From NCBI RefSeq assembly GCF_003853705.1, contig NZ_QTQI01000001.1, forward strand, positions 575,584 through 639,583: a stretch of DNA of 64,000 bases, given 5' to 3'. The first letter of the stretch is position 1. Each line of letters opens with the position of its first letter. This document shows positions 8,860 to 16,923 of the stretch, one piece after another. The notes below the pieces were generated by a model. The model was not told the origin of the DNA, ran no database searches, and saw nothing but the letters and a program-made list of their open reading frames with translations. Position numbers and translations under genes: made by a program. Origin of the DNA: Burkholderia sp. Bp8992 (GTDB lineage Bacteria > Pseudomonadota > Gammaproteobacteria > Burkholderiales > Burkholderiaceae).

Positions 8860-9161
8860 CGTGTTATCGACCCATGAGCGTAAGCAGCGCGTCTGTCGCG
8901 CGATTAGGACATCGGACTGTGACAGCCGATCGATCGTGCCGGCATGGCGTTTCCTGGAATCGCGAGGCCTTCGAAGGCGAAATGAAAACCGGATGAAAGC
9001 ATTCGCGCCGCGTTGCGTATTCGAAACGCCCGACCGGCAAAAATCGCCACCCACCGAAAAAAAAGATCAGGCAGAATAAGCCGCCGTGTCGTTTCGGACT
9101 GGCAAACAAATATCAATGAAACGCGCATGCCGGAGCGTATTCCGGAATTCGGGGGAATGCC
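8860..9161. other. Divergent promoter region, M48 peptidase / zinc-ribbon protein
   Basis: This 302-bp gap has no gene. It is locally AT-richer around 9048-9120, including a run of eight A, and has a perfect palindrome ATTCCGGAAT at 9139-9148 just before the zinc-ribbon gene. Promoters for both genes must lie here; no clear -35/-10 pair was assigned. Confidence 0.4.
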
Positions 9162-9956
9162 ATGTTCGTCTTCTGGGGGCGGAAGTTAGTCTATCGCAAG
9201 CAAGGCTACGTAGCGGACTTCTGTCCGATCTGCCGAACGCCGCGTACGTTCGAATTGCAGCGGGTCGGCTCCGCCGGTCATGTCTACAACATCTCGGTTG
9301 GGGAAGGGCGGCTGGTCGGATATCAGCGAACTTGCCAGACTTGCCGAACGCCGGTCAAGAGCGAGCTGTCCACCTATGCGAGCGTGTCGCCGAAGGCCGC
9401 GCCGCTGCCGGAGCTGACCGCGCAGACCTTTCCGAATCTGGAATCGGCATGGAGAGACCGGCTCGTTCTCGAAGAGCGGGTACGCACCGCGCTCCCATCG
9501 CTGCAGCCCGACGAGCGACAGACGCTGATTCGCGATCCGTTCGTTGTGCTATCGACGAAGGTCGAACGCTATTTCGCATCGAGCCGGGTCAACTGGCGAG
9601 ACATACTCGCGATATTCGTCGCCTTCGCCGTCGCGATCGTAGGGTCCGTGACGGTCGGCATGGTCGCACCGGACGCGACGAACTACGGCATCTATTTCTT
9701 CATCGCGCTTGGCATATTGATCGTTGTCATGCAGATCAAGGCGACGGGGCGTCGTTATATGGTCAAGCAGATTGTCCCGCCGCTCGCGTCTGCGCTTGCG
9801 CCATTGCAGCCGACCCGGGAGGAAATCGATTCGGCGTTTCGCGAACTGGGTCTTTCGCAGCCGCGGATGGCGCGCAAGCTGCCGATCGAGGCGTTGATGT
9901 CGAGCCTGTCCGGCAAGCATGCTGCGGGGCTCGGCGACGCGGGTGCCGGCCGCTGA
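9162..9956 (+). CDS. Zinc-ribbon membrane protein of unknown function
   Basis: The protein has 264 residues. The N-terminus has two CxxC knuckles (CPIC at about 21-24, CQTC at about 58-61), suggesting a zinc ribbon. A charged helical region with a Pro-rich linker follows. Two membrane helices come next (about residues 148-195, DILAIFVAFAVAIVG and YGIYFFIALGILIVV), then a soluble C-terminal helix bundle. A G-rich ribosome site precedes ATG 9162. No enzyme motif is seen. Its divergent pairing with the large M48 peptidase suggests a shared envelope role, but this is only context. Confidence 0.6.
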   Translation: MFVFWGRKLVYRKQGYVADFCPICRTPRTFELQRVGSAGHVYNISVGEGRLVGYQRTCQTCRTPVKSELSTYASVSPKAAPLPELTAQTFPNLESAWRDRLVLEERVRTALPSLQPDERQTLIRDPFVVLSTKVERYFASSRVNWRDILAIFVAFAVAIVGSVTVGMVAPDATNYGIYFFIALGILIVVMQIKATGRRYMVKQIVPPLASALAPLQPTREEIDSAFRELGLSQPRMARKLPIEALMSSLSGKHAAGLGDAGAGR

Positions 9957-10103
9957 GGTAACCGTACGCGCCTGACGGCGATTGAAAGCAAACAGCAAGC
10001 CATCTGGTTCACCGGCCGCGAAGCACAAATATTTCGCAGTCCCGCGACGGATTTCCCGGCGCTCCCGCGTTGAACGTGGGTACGCACCGCGAGAGAGCCC
10101 GTC

Positions 10104-11498
10104 ATGGATCACCCGAACGACATCACGCCGGCCGCGATCGCGCTGAACCGCTTCGGTCTCGGCGCGCGGGCCGACGAAGCGCCGCCAGCAGACCCGAAGG
10201 CGGCACTCGTCGCGCAATTCGATCGTTACGACGCACGGCCCGCCGCGTGGGCCGGCGAGCCCGATGCGGTGGCGCTCGCCACGCGTTTCGCGAATGCACG
10301 CAACGCGATGACGGGCGACGACGCGGCCGCGAAGCGTGCGATCGGGCAATCGATCCGGCGCGACGGCTACGACGCCTATCGCAGTGCCGTCGCCGCCCGC
10401 ATGAACAGCGCGCTGAACACGCCCGCGCCGTTCGTCGAGCGTCTCGTGCATTTCTGGGCGAACCATTTCGCGGTCTCGGTCGACAAGGGGCAGGTGGCTG
10501 CCTATGCGGGCGCGTTCGAACGCGACGCGATCCGACCGCACGTGCTCGGCCGCTTCGAGGACATGCTCGTCGCCGTCGAGCGGCATCCCGCGATGCAGGT
10601 GTTCCTCGACCAGGCACGCTCGGCCGGCCCCGACAGCCCGGCCGCGTTGCGCGCCGAAGCGCGCAATCCTTCGGCAAAGCGCGGGCTCAACGAGAACCTC
10701 GCGCGCGAAATCATGGAGCTGCACACGCTCGGCGTGCGCACCGGATACACGCAAGCCGACGTGACGGAATTCGCGCGCGCGCTGACCGGCTGGAGCATCG
10801 CCGGCGGCCGCGGCCCGCAGCCGGGCGATGCCGCTCCCGGTGCATTCGTGTTCCGCCCGAAGCTGCACGAACCGGGCACGCGCACGGTGATGGGACGCAC
10901 CTACGACCAGACGGGCGAAGCGCAGGCGCGCGCGATCCTGCACGACCTCGCGCACTCGGACGCAACGGGCCGGCACATCGCGTTCCAGCTCGCACGTCAT
11001 TTCGTCGCCGACAATCCGCCGCCCGCGCTGACCGACCGGCTGGCCCGCGCCTTCGATGCGAGCGGCGGCGACCTGCCGACCGTCTATCGCGCGCTCGTCG
11101 ATGCGCCCGACGCGTGGTCGCCGGTCAACCGCAAGTTCAAGACGCCGTGGGAGTGGGCCGTATCGTCGCTGCGCGGGCTCGGCTGGAGTGATACGGGCGA
11201 CCTGAAGGCCGCGCCGCTGCTCGCTCAGCTCGGCCAGCCGGTGTGGCGGCCGGGCTCGCCGGCCGGCTACGACGATGTCGACGCGAGCTGGGCTGCGCCC
11301 GACGCGCTCGTGCGCCGCGTCGAGATTGCACAGCGGCTGGCCGCGCGCACGGGCGACCGCCTCGATCCGCGCACGCTCGGCAACACGCTGCTGGCCGGTT
11401 CGATGAGCGCGGCGACCGCGACTGCGCTGTCGCGTGCCGAAAGCGCGACCACGTCGCTCGCGCTGCTGCTCGTTTCGCCCGATTTCCAACGGAGATGA
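10104..11498 (+). CDS. DUF1800 family protein
   Basis: The protein has 464 residues, full length for DUF1800. It begins with ITPAAIALNRFGLGARADEA, the typical opening of the family, and includes RLVHFWANHFAVSVDKG, NENLAREIMELHTLGV and a C-terminal LLVSPDFQRR. The function of the family is not established. It is nearly always encoded with a DUF1501 partner, as here, where only 2 nt separate the stop from the next start. No signal peptide is evident. Confidence 0.85.
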   Translation: MDHPNDITPAAIALNRFGLGARADEAPPADPKAALVAQFDRYDARPAAWAGEPDAVALATRFANARNAMTGDDAAAKRAIGQSIRRDGYDAYRSAVAARMNSALNTPAPFVERLVHFWANHFAVSVDKGQVAAYAGAFERDAIRPHVLGRFEDMLVAVERHPAMQVFLDQARSAGPDSPAALRAEARNPSAKRGLNENLAREIMELHTLGVRTGYTQADVTEFARALTGWSIAGGRGPQPGDAAPGAFVFRPKLHEPGTRTVMGRTYDQTGEAQARAILHDLAHSDATGRHIAFQLARHFVADNPPPALTDRLARAFDASGGDLPTVYRALVDAPDAWSPVNRKFKTPWEWAVSSLRGLGWSDTGDLKAAPLLAQLGQPVWRPGSPAGYDDVDASWAAPDALVRRVEIAQRLAARTGDRLDPRTLGNTLLAGSMSAATATALSRAESATTSLALLLVSPDFQRR

Positions 11499-11500
11499 CC

Positions 11501-12658
11501 ATGGCCCTGTCACGCCGACAATTCCTGAGCGTTGCCGCCGCGGGTGCGGGCGCGATCCTCGTCGCGCCGCGGATCGTGTTCGCGAACGTCGCGACCGACC
11601 GGCGCTTCGTGTTCGTGATCCAGCGCGGCGCGGCCGACGGCCTGAACATCGTCGTCCCGTATGCGGAACCCGCGTATGCGTCGCTGCGCGGCCCGCTCGC
11701 GATCGACACGGCGGCCGCGACGCGGCTCGACGGCACGTTCGCGCTGCATCCGTCGCTCGCGCAAACCGCGCAGCTGTATCGCGACGGGCAGGCGCTGTTC
11801 GTTCATGCAATCGCGTCGCCGTATCGCGACCGCTCGCATTTCGACGGCCAGAACGTGCTCGAAACGGGCGGCCGCGCGCCATACCAGGTGAAGGACGGCT
11901 GGCTGAACCGGCTCGCCGCGCTGCTGCCGGCGACACGCGAAAACGCGATCGCGTTCGCGCCGACCGTGCCGCTCGCGTTGCGCGGCGCCGTGCAGGCCGC
12001 GTCGTATGCGCCGTCCGGTTTGCCGGCCGCGCCGGACGACCTGCTCGCGCGCGTGTCGTCGCTCTACGAGGCCGACGCACAGCTCGGCCCGCTGTGGCAG
12101 TCGGCGATGGATGCGCGCGGCCTCGCCGGCGACGCGCATGCGCGCCAGGACCCGACCGGCGTCGGCAAGCTCGCGGCGACGTTCCTCGCGCGCGACGACG
12201 GCCCGCGGATCGCGATGATCGAGACAGGCGGCTGGGACACGCACAGCGCGCAGAACGCGCGGCTCGCGAACCAGTTGAAGGCGCTCGACACGATGCTCGC
12301 CGCGCTGCGCGACGGCCTCGGGCCCGCCTGGCAGCAGACCACGGTGCTGGTCGCGACCGAGTTCGGCCGCACGGCGGCCGCGAACGGCACGGGCGGCACC
12401 GACCACGGACAGGCGTCGGTCGCGATGCTCGCAGGCGGCGCGGTGGCCGGCGGCCGCGTGATCGCCGACTGGCCGGGGCTGCGGCCGGGCGACCTGTACG
12501 AAGGGCGCGACCTGAAGCCGACTGCGTCGCTCGACGCGCTGATCTCGGGCGCAGCGGCCGAAAGCCTGCGGCTCGATCCGCGCCGCACGGCAGCCGCATT
12601 GTTCGCGGAAAGCGGCACGACGCGGCCGCTGAGCGGCCTGATTCGCGGGGCCGCGTGA
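11501..12658 (+). CDS. DUF1501 family protein with Tat-like signal
   Basis: The protein has 385 residues. The N-terminus has a twin-arginine-like signal (LSRRQFLSVAAAGAG), predicting export. The body shows alkaline-phosphatase-fold features of DUF1501: FVFVIQRGAADGLN, ETGGWDTH, TEFGRT and GGTDHG. ATG 11501 is chosen because GGAG lies 6 nt upstream; an ATG at 11495 overlaps the DUF1800 stop. It forms an operon with the DUF1800 gene. Family biochemistry is poorly known, so substrate is not assigned. Confidence 0.85.
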   Translation: MALSRRQFLSVAAAGAGAILVAPRIVFANVATDRRFVFVIQRGAADGLNIVVPYAEPAYASLRGPLAIDTAAATRLDGTFALHPSLAQTAQLYRDGQALFVHAIASPYRDRSHFDGQNVLETGGRAPYQVKDGWLNRLAALLPATRENAIAFAPTVPLALRGAVQAASYAPSGLPAAPDDLLARVSSLYEADAQLGPLWQSAMDARGLAGDAHARQDPTGVGKLAATFLARDDGPRIAMIETGGWDTHSAQNARLANQLKALDTMLAALRDGLGPAWQQTTVLVATEFGRTAAANGTGGTDHGQASVAMLAGGAVAGGRVIADWPGLRPGDLYEGRDLKPTASLDALISGAAAESLRLDPRRTAAALFAESGTTRPLSGLIRGAA

Positions 12659-12722
12659 CGCGGCGCATGCCGCGTTCGTGCTGTCGACCGATTACACGAT
12701 TACACAACAGGGAGAATTGACG

Positions 12723-12941
12723 ATGAAGATGCGATCCGTTTCGCTTGCGGTGCTGGTGAGCGCGAGTTCCGTGCTGATGTCCGCCTGCGTGGTCGAACCC
12801 GTGCGGCCGCCGCAGCCGGCGCCGCTCGTCGAGGTGGCACCGCCGCCGCCTGCACCGGGCTATCGCTGGGCCAAGGGGCATTACCGGTGGGCAGGCAATC
12901 ACTGGGCGTGGGTGCCGGGGCACTGGGTGGCGGTGTACTGA
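12723..12941 (+). CDS. Small WxxGHW-type lipoprotein
   Basis: The protein has 72 residues. The signal peptide MKMRSVSLAVLVSASSVL ends in lipobox MSAC (Cys22). A Pro-rich stretch precedes two repeats, YRWAKGHYRW and WAWVPGHW, of the same type as in the gene at 3626. ATG 12723 has a GGGAG site upstream; an in-frame ATG 45 nt upstream is rejected because the signal begins here. It is a paralogue of the earlier repeat protein, but lipidated. Function is unknown. Confidence 0.7.
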   Translation: MKMRSVSLAVLVSASSVLMSACVVEPVRPPQPAPLVEVAPPPPAPGYRWAKGHYRWAGNHWAWVPGHWVAVY

Positions 12942-12975
12942 GCGGGCGTGACGTGCCTGACGGTGCGGATAGCGG

Positions 12976-14169
12976 CTACCACCCGATCCGGTGCTTCTCC
13001 TCCGTTTCGCGATGCCGCCAGTCGTCGTCCGCGTGCAGGTACTGGCTCGTCGTCGTCAGCGACACATGGCCGAGATTGTCGCGCACGAGCCGCAGGTCGA
13101 CGCGGCCGTCGGCCATGTGCGAGCCTGCGCTGTGGCGCAGCCAGTGCGCGGACGCCTGTTCGAGCACGCGTGCCTGCTGGTCGCCGGCTTCGCCGTTCGC
13201 GCGCAGCCGGTCGGCCGCGTGCCGGAATACCTGCTTCACGATCCGGTGCAGCGCTGCGCGCGTGAGCGGCTTGTGCGTCCGGCCGACCGGCAGCACGAGC
13301 GGCGTGGGCTCGCCGTCCGACGGCAGCGCGGCCAGGCCATGCGCGCGCCGGTAGCGCGACAGCTCGGCCATCATCTCGTCGGTGGCCGGCACGAGCCGCT
13401 GCCGTCCGCCTTTGCCCGTCACGTCGAGCCACCAGCGGTCGTGCCCGTTCGCATCGCGCCGGCAGAAGAACTGCCCCATCGTCGTGTCGGCCGCTTCGGT
13501 GATGCGCAGCCCGCCGAGATACAGCAGCGTGAACAGCCAGCGCGCGCGATCCGCATGGAAGCACGCGCGCGCATCGTCGCGCGGCATCGCGGCGATCGCC
13601 TCCTTGACCGACTGCCACAGCGGCTGCCCGAGATGGCGCGTGACGCGCGGCGCGGGCCGGCGCTGCCGTTGCCGCGACAACGCGAGCGGGTTGCCGGCCA
13701 GATAGCCGGCCTGCACGAGCCACGAGAACATCACGTTCAGGATCACCAGCGCCTGCCGCTGGCTGGCCGCCGACAGCGGCCCGTAGAACGGCCGCCAGCG
13801 CGGATCGTCGCGCGGATGCTTGCGGCCGCCGTTCGCGCACCACAGGTCCGCCGGCGCGGGCGCGAGCAGGAACTGCCGGTAGACGACGAGATCCTCGTGC
13901 GTGAGCGACGACAGCGGCTTGCCGCACGCGATCACGGCCCACAGCAGCAGGCGCTCGGCTTCCTTGCGGTAGTTCTGGAACGTGGTCGGCGTATCGACGA
14001 AGCGTGCGAGCCACGCGCGCACGGCGTCGAGATCGTTGGTCGCGGCGATCTGCGGATGCGCGCTGCCGGAACGGTTGGAGCCGGTGCGTCCGTCGAGCGC
14101 AGCCGGTACGGTCAGCGTATCGATCGGCAGCGGGCGCAGCGCGGCGTCGGACGGAACGGGTGAGGGCAT
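12976..14169 (-). CDS. Tyrosine-type site-specific recombinase (phage/XerC-like integrase)
   Basis: The protein has 397 residues. A SAM-like core-binding region (AWLARFVDTPTTFQNYRK) precedes the catalytic domain. The catalytic Arg is in YLGGLRITEAAD, the HxxR pair in HWLRHSAGSH, and the trailing His and nucleophilic Tyr in LGHVSLTTTSQYLH. All key residues are therefore present. The start at 14169 (MPSPVPSDA) is chosen because the upstream extension lacks conserved content. It stands alone: no excisionase or phage genes, no tRNA, and no evident att repeats nearby. It may be a resident solitary recombinase or a relic of island insertion at the edge of the steroid locus. Confidence 0.85.
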   Translation of the reverse strand: MPSPVPSDAALRPLPIDTLTVPAALDGRTGSNRSGSAHPQIAATNDLDAVRAWLARFVDTPTTFQNYRKEAERLLLWAVIACGKPLSSLTHEDLVVYRQFLLAPAPADLWCANGGRKHPRDDPRWRPFYGPLSAASQRQALVILNVMFSWLVQAGYLAGNPLALSRQRQRRPAPRVTRHLGQPLWQSVKEAIAAMPRDDARACFHADRARWLFTLLYLGGLRITEAADTTMGQFFCRRDANGHDRWWLDVTGKGGRQRLVPATDEMMAELSRYRRAHGLAALPSDGEPTPLVLPVGRTHKPLTRAALHRIVKQVFRHAADRLRANGEAGDQQARVLEQASAHWLRHSAGSHMADGRVDLRLVRDNLGHVSLTTTSQYLHADDDWRHRETEEKHRIGW

Positions 14170-14267
14170 GCGAAGGGCGGCGCGTTGCGCGAACCGCACG
14201 GGCGTGGCCGGGCGGACACAGGCAACGAACGCGTCAAGGCGTATCGGGAAGCGCCGATGGTACACGA

Positions 14268-15023
14268 TCACCACACGGTGAAACCGCCGTCGATCGCGAT
14301 CGCCTGGCCGGTGACGAAGCGTGCGGCCGGCGAGCACAGCCATAACACCGTTTCCGCGATGTCGCGCGGTTCGCCGAGCCGCGCCATCGGCGTGGCCTGC
14401 ATCAGCCGCGCCATGTCGTCGCGATTGTCCGGCCGCTCGGTGATCGCCGTGTTCGCGATGCCGCCCGGACACACGGCATTCACGCGGATGCCGCGGCTCG
14501 CATAGTCGATCGCCACCGCTTTCGTGAGGCCGATAACGCCGCTTTTCGACGCCGAATACGCAGCGAGCCCGGGCCCGCTGACGAGCCCCATGATCGACGA
14601 CGTATTGACGATCGCGCCACCGCCGGATTGCAGCATGTACCGGCATTCGTGCTTCAGGCACAGCCACACGCCTTTCAGGTTCACGGCGATCGTGCGGTCC
14701 CATTCGCCTTCGTCGAACTCGGCGGCGGGGGCTCCGCGCGGTGCGATGCCCGCGTTGTTGAAGGCGAAGTCGAGGTGGCCGAACGTGGCGACCGTCGTGT
14801 CGATTGCCGCGCGCACGTCATCGTCGCGCGACACGTCGGCGCGTAGCACGATCGCCTTTGCGCCGAGGCGCTCGATTTCGTGCGCGGTGTCGTCCGCGGC
14901 GGATTCGACGGTGTCCAGCAGCGCGACCTGCGCACCGGCTTCGGCGAAGCACAGGGCGGCCTGGCGTCCGATACCGGTCGCTGCACCGGTCACGACGGCG
15001 ACTTTTCCTGCGAAATGTTCCAT
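14268..15023 (-). CDS. SDR oxidoreductase, candidate hydroxysteroid dehydrogenase
   Basis: The protein has 251 residues, a classical SDR. It has the Rossmann motif TGAATGIG, NNAG, the catalytic Ser in NTSSIMG and YSASK (Tyr/Lys), and ends with FVTGQAIAIDGGFTVW. ATG 15023 has a strong AGGAGAC site. It precedes the LuxR gene on the same strand side (110-bp gap). A 19-bp motif shared with the DUF1302 promoter lies 57 bp upstream, linking it to the steroid genes. A 3- or 17-hydroxysteroid dehydrogenase role is plausible but not shown by sequence; many SDRs of this type act on sugars or acyl substrates. Confidence 0.75.
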   Translation of the reverse strand: MEHFAGKVAVVTGAATGIGRQAALCFAEAGAQVALLDTVESAADDTAHEIERLGAKAIVLRADVSRDDDVRAAIDTTVATFGHLDFAFNNAGIAPRGAPAAEFDEGEWDRTIAVNLKGVWLCLKHECRYMLQSGGGAIVNTSSIMGLVSGPGLAAYSASKSGVIGLTKAVAIDYASRGIRVNAVCPGGIANTAITERPDNRDDMARLMQATPMARLGEPRDIAETVLWLCSPAARFVTGQAIAIDGGFTVW

Positions 15024-15080
15024 ACCTGTCTCCTGAGGCGGGGGGAGCGACAGGTTAGGCGGCACGGGCCGGTGCTTCGA

Positions 15081-15099
15081 CGTTGAAACGGACTAGGCG
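15081..15099 (-). promoter_or_regulatory. Candidate regulator site with CTAG core upstream of SDR
   Basis: In gene orientation the site reads CGCCTAGTCCGTTTCAACG. It aligns without gaps to the site upstream of the DUF1302 gene (14 of 19 identical, all five differences transitions). It starts 57 nt before the SDR start codon. CTAG is a rare tetranucleotide in high-GC proteobacteria. The binding protein is unknown; the adjacent LuxR-family gene is the obvious candidate. Confidence 0.4.
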
Positions 15100-15133
15100 G
15101 ATTCGACGGCGGGCATGCTTCGCGCAGCGCCCC

Positions 15134-16309
15134 TCATCCCAGCGACAGCACGCTGTTCAACAACATCCGCACCAGCGTGGCCTGCCGCGTGACGCCCGTC
15201 TTCGAAAAGATCGCACGCAGGTGCGAACGCGCGGTGTTCTTGCTGATCGCGAGTTCGTCGGCCGCTTCCTCGAGCGTCTGCCCGTTGACGAGCGCGAGCG
15301 CCAGCGCCGTTTCGGCCGGCGTGAGGTCGAACAGCTTGCGCACGATGTCGTGAGACGCCTGCGACTTGCGCTCGGCATCGCGGATGAAGATCGCGCACGC
15401 CGGCCGGCGCGGGTTGTCCTCCGACCATTCGCTCAACGGGACCGCACGGATCAGCACGCCAAGCCGCGGCTTGCCGGACGGGCGCGGCACCGCGATCGCG
15501 TGCGCGACCGACGGCGTGACGCCCGTGCGTTCCGCGAGCACCTGGCGGATCAGCTTCTGCAGCTTGCGATCCTCGAGCGGATACGACGCCTCGAGCGTGC
15601 CGCCGCGCACGCGCAGGCCGTCGCATTCGGCGAAGATCTCGTCGGCGACGGAGTTGGTCCTCATGATCGTGCCGCGCTCGTCGAGAATCGCGGTGCCGAC
15701 GAGCATGCGGTCGATCGTGCTCGCATACAGCGTGCGCTCGGATTCGACCATCCCGAACTTCGCGTGCAGCCGCACCGCGCGCTTCAGGTGCGGCAGCAGC
15801 GCGTTGCACACGGCCTTGTCGGCCGCCGAGAATGCCTGGCCGCGATGCGGACGGCAGACGCGAAACCGGCACTCGACGCCGTCGTGCGTGCGCAGGTCTG
15901 CGCCCATGAGATAGCCGACGTCGAACGGCTTCAGGAATTCGGCATACATCGCGCTGTTGCGCCAGACGCCGACGCCGAGCAGCTCGTCGACGGTGACGAC
16001 GCGATCGCCCGGCAGGTTCACGAACGGATCGAGTGCGTAGTAATAATTGTTGTAAGACGCGACGCCCGTCAGCGGCGCACTCTCCGCGGATGCGTTGATC
16101 ATCAGCCCCGTATGGCCGCTGGCGGGCCAGCGCAGGATCATCGTCACGTAGTTCGCGTGGAGGTGCACGCGGATCTGTTCGAGCGCGGCGCCCCACGGCA
16201 CGTCTTCGAGCGGGCCTTCGTAGATGGTCGTGAGCAACGCGTCGAACTGCTCGAGCGTCAGTTTCGATTGGGCAAGGTTTGGCGGCAGGGCCGGGGGCGC
16301 CGTGATCAT
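15134..16309 (-). CDS. LuxR-family transcriptional regulator, TesR-like by context
   Basis: The protein has 391 residues. A long N-terminal sensory part without autoinducer or receiver motifs includes a PAS-like middle (DRMLVGTAILDERGTIM). The C-terminus (about 325-388) is a LuxR helix-turn-helix: LTPAETALALALVNGQTLEE, then ADELAISKNTARSHLRAIF. The start at 16309 has AGGAGAC upstream. Comamonas testosteroni uses a LuxR-type activator of about this size (TesR/TeiR) for steroid genes. Position at the edge of this locus supports the same role, but that is inference. It diverges from the DUF4377 lipoprotein gene. Confidence 0.75.
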   Translation of the reverse strand: MITAPPALPPNLAQSKLTLEQFDALLTTIYEGPLEDVPWGAALEQIRVHLHANYVTMILRWPASGHTGLMINASAESAPLTGVASYNNYYYALDPFVNLPGDRVVTVDELLGVGVWRNSAMYAEFLKPFDVGYLMGADLRTHDGVECRFRVCRPHRGQAFSAADKAVCNALLPHLKRAVRLHAKFGMVESERTLYASTIDRMLVGTAILDERGTIMRTNSVADEIFAECDGLRVRGGTLEASYPLEDRKLQKLIRQVLAERTGVTPSVAHAIAVPRPSGKPRLGVLIRAVPLSEWSEDNPRRPACAIFIRDAERKSQASHDIVRKLFDLTPAETALALALVNGQTLEEAADELAISKNTARSHLRAIFSKTGVTRQATLVRMLLNSVLSLG

Positions 16310-16533
16310 TCGGGTTGTCTCCTGTTGCGGCCGCCGGGTCGCAGGGCGCCTGGCGTGCACGTTCGGACCGCCGGCGGCGATGCGCGTGGCGGAACCGGAA
16401 CACGGTAGCGTATCGGCTCGCGCGCGACATCCCATGAATGAGGGTGGTTGAGTGCGTTTTGTAAGGTATTTGTGAACCTTCTCGCCGCGCCGGTCGTCTA
16501 ACCGGCCCTCCAACGCTCCCAGAGGAACATCTG

Positions 16534-16914
16534 ATGATTCACAAGACCCGAACGCTGCTCGGCGCGGCCGTGATTGCCGGCAGCACGCTCCTCGCCGGAT
16601 GCCAGACCGACGCGGCCGCCACGGCGCCGAGCGCGGCCCGCCCGGTCGACGGCAAGCCCGTGACCAAAACCGTCTACGTCGCGCCGCAGTCGGCGCGCTG
16701 CACGGGCGTCGCGCCGATGGAGTGCCTGCAGGTGCGCAGCAGCCCGAGCGAGCCGTGGAGCCTGTGGTACGCGGGGATCGAAGGGTTTGCCTACCAGCCC
16801 GGTTACCTGTACACGCTCGAAATCGACGAATACCGCGTCGCGCAGCCGCCGGCCGACGGTTCGTCGATCCGCTGGGTGCTCAAGCGTGTCGTCGAACGCC
16901 GTCAGGTGAACTGA
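16534..16914 (+). CDS. DUF4377 lipoprotein
   Basis: The protein has 126 residues. A signal peptide ends in lipobox LAGC (Cys23). The mature domain has KTVYVAPQSARCTGVAPMEC, then LQVRSSPSEPWSLWY and PGYLYTLEIDEYRV, a pattern matching DUF4377/META-type small beta domains. The two Cys near residues 58 and 65 could form a disulfide. Ribosome site AGAGGAAC lies upstream. It converges with the MFS gene after 9 bp. Function is unknown. Confidence 0.7.
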   Translation: MIHKTRTLLGAAVIAGSTLLAGCQTDAAATAPSAARPVDGKPVTKTVYVAPQSARCTGVAPMECLQVRSSPSEPWSLWYAGIEGFAYQPGYLYTLEIDEYRVAQPPADGSSIRWVLKRVVERRQVN

Positions 16915-16923
16915 CGGCCGCGT

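Noticed and set aside
6829-8877. 682-codon open frame on the + strand opposite the M48 peptidase
   Set aside because: It is an antisense shadow of a high-GC gene: Arg/Gln/His-rich product, no ribosome site, no domain, while the minus frame has clear M48 motifs.
9549-12923. 1124-codon minus-strand frame across the DUF1800/DUF1501 genes
   Set aside because: Shadow frame with low-complexity Arg/Ala sequence.
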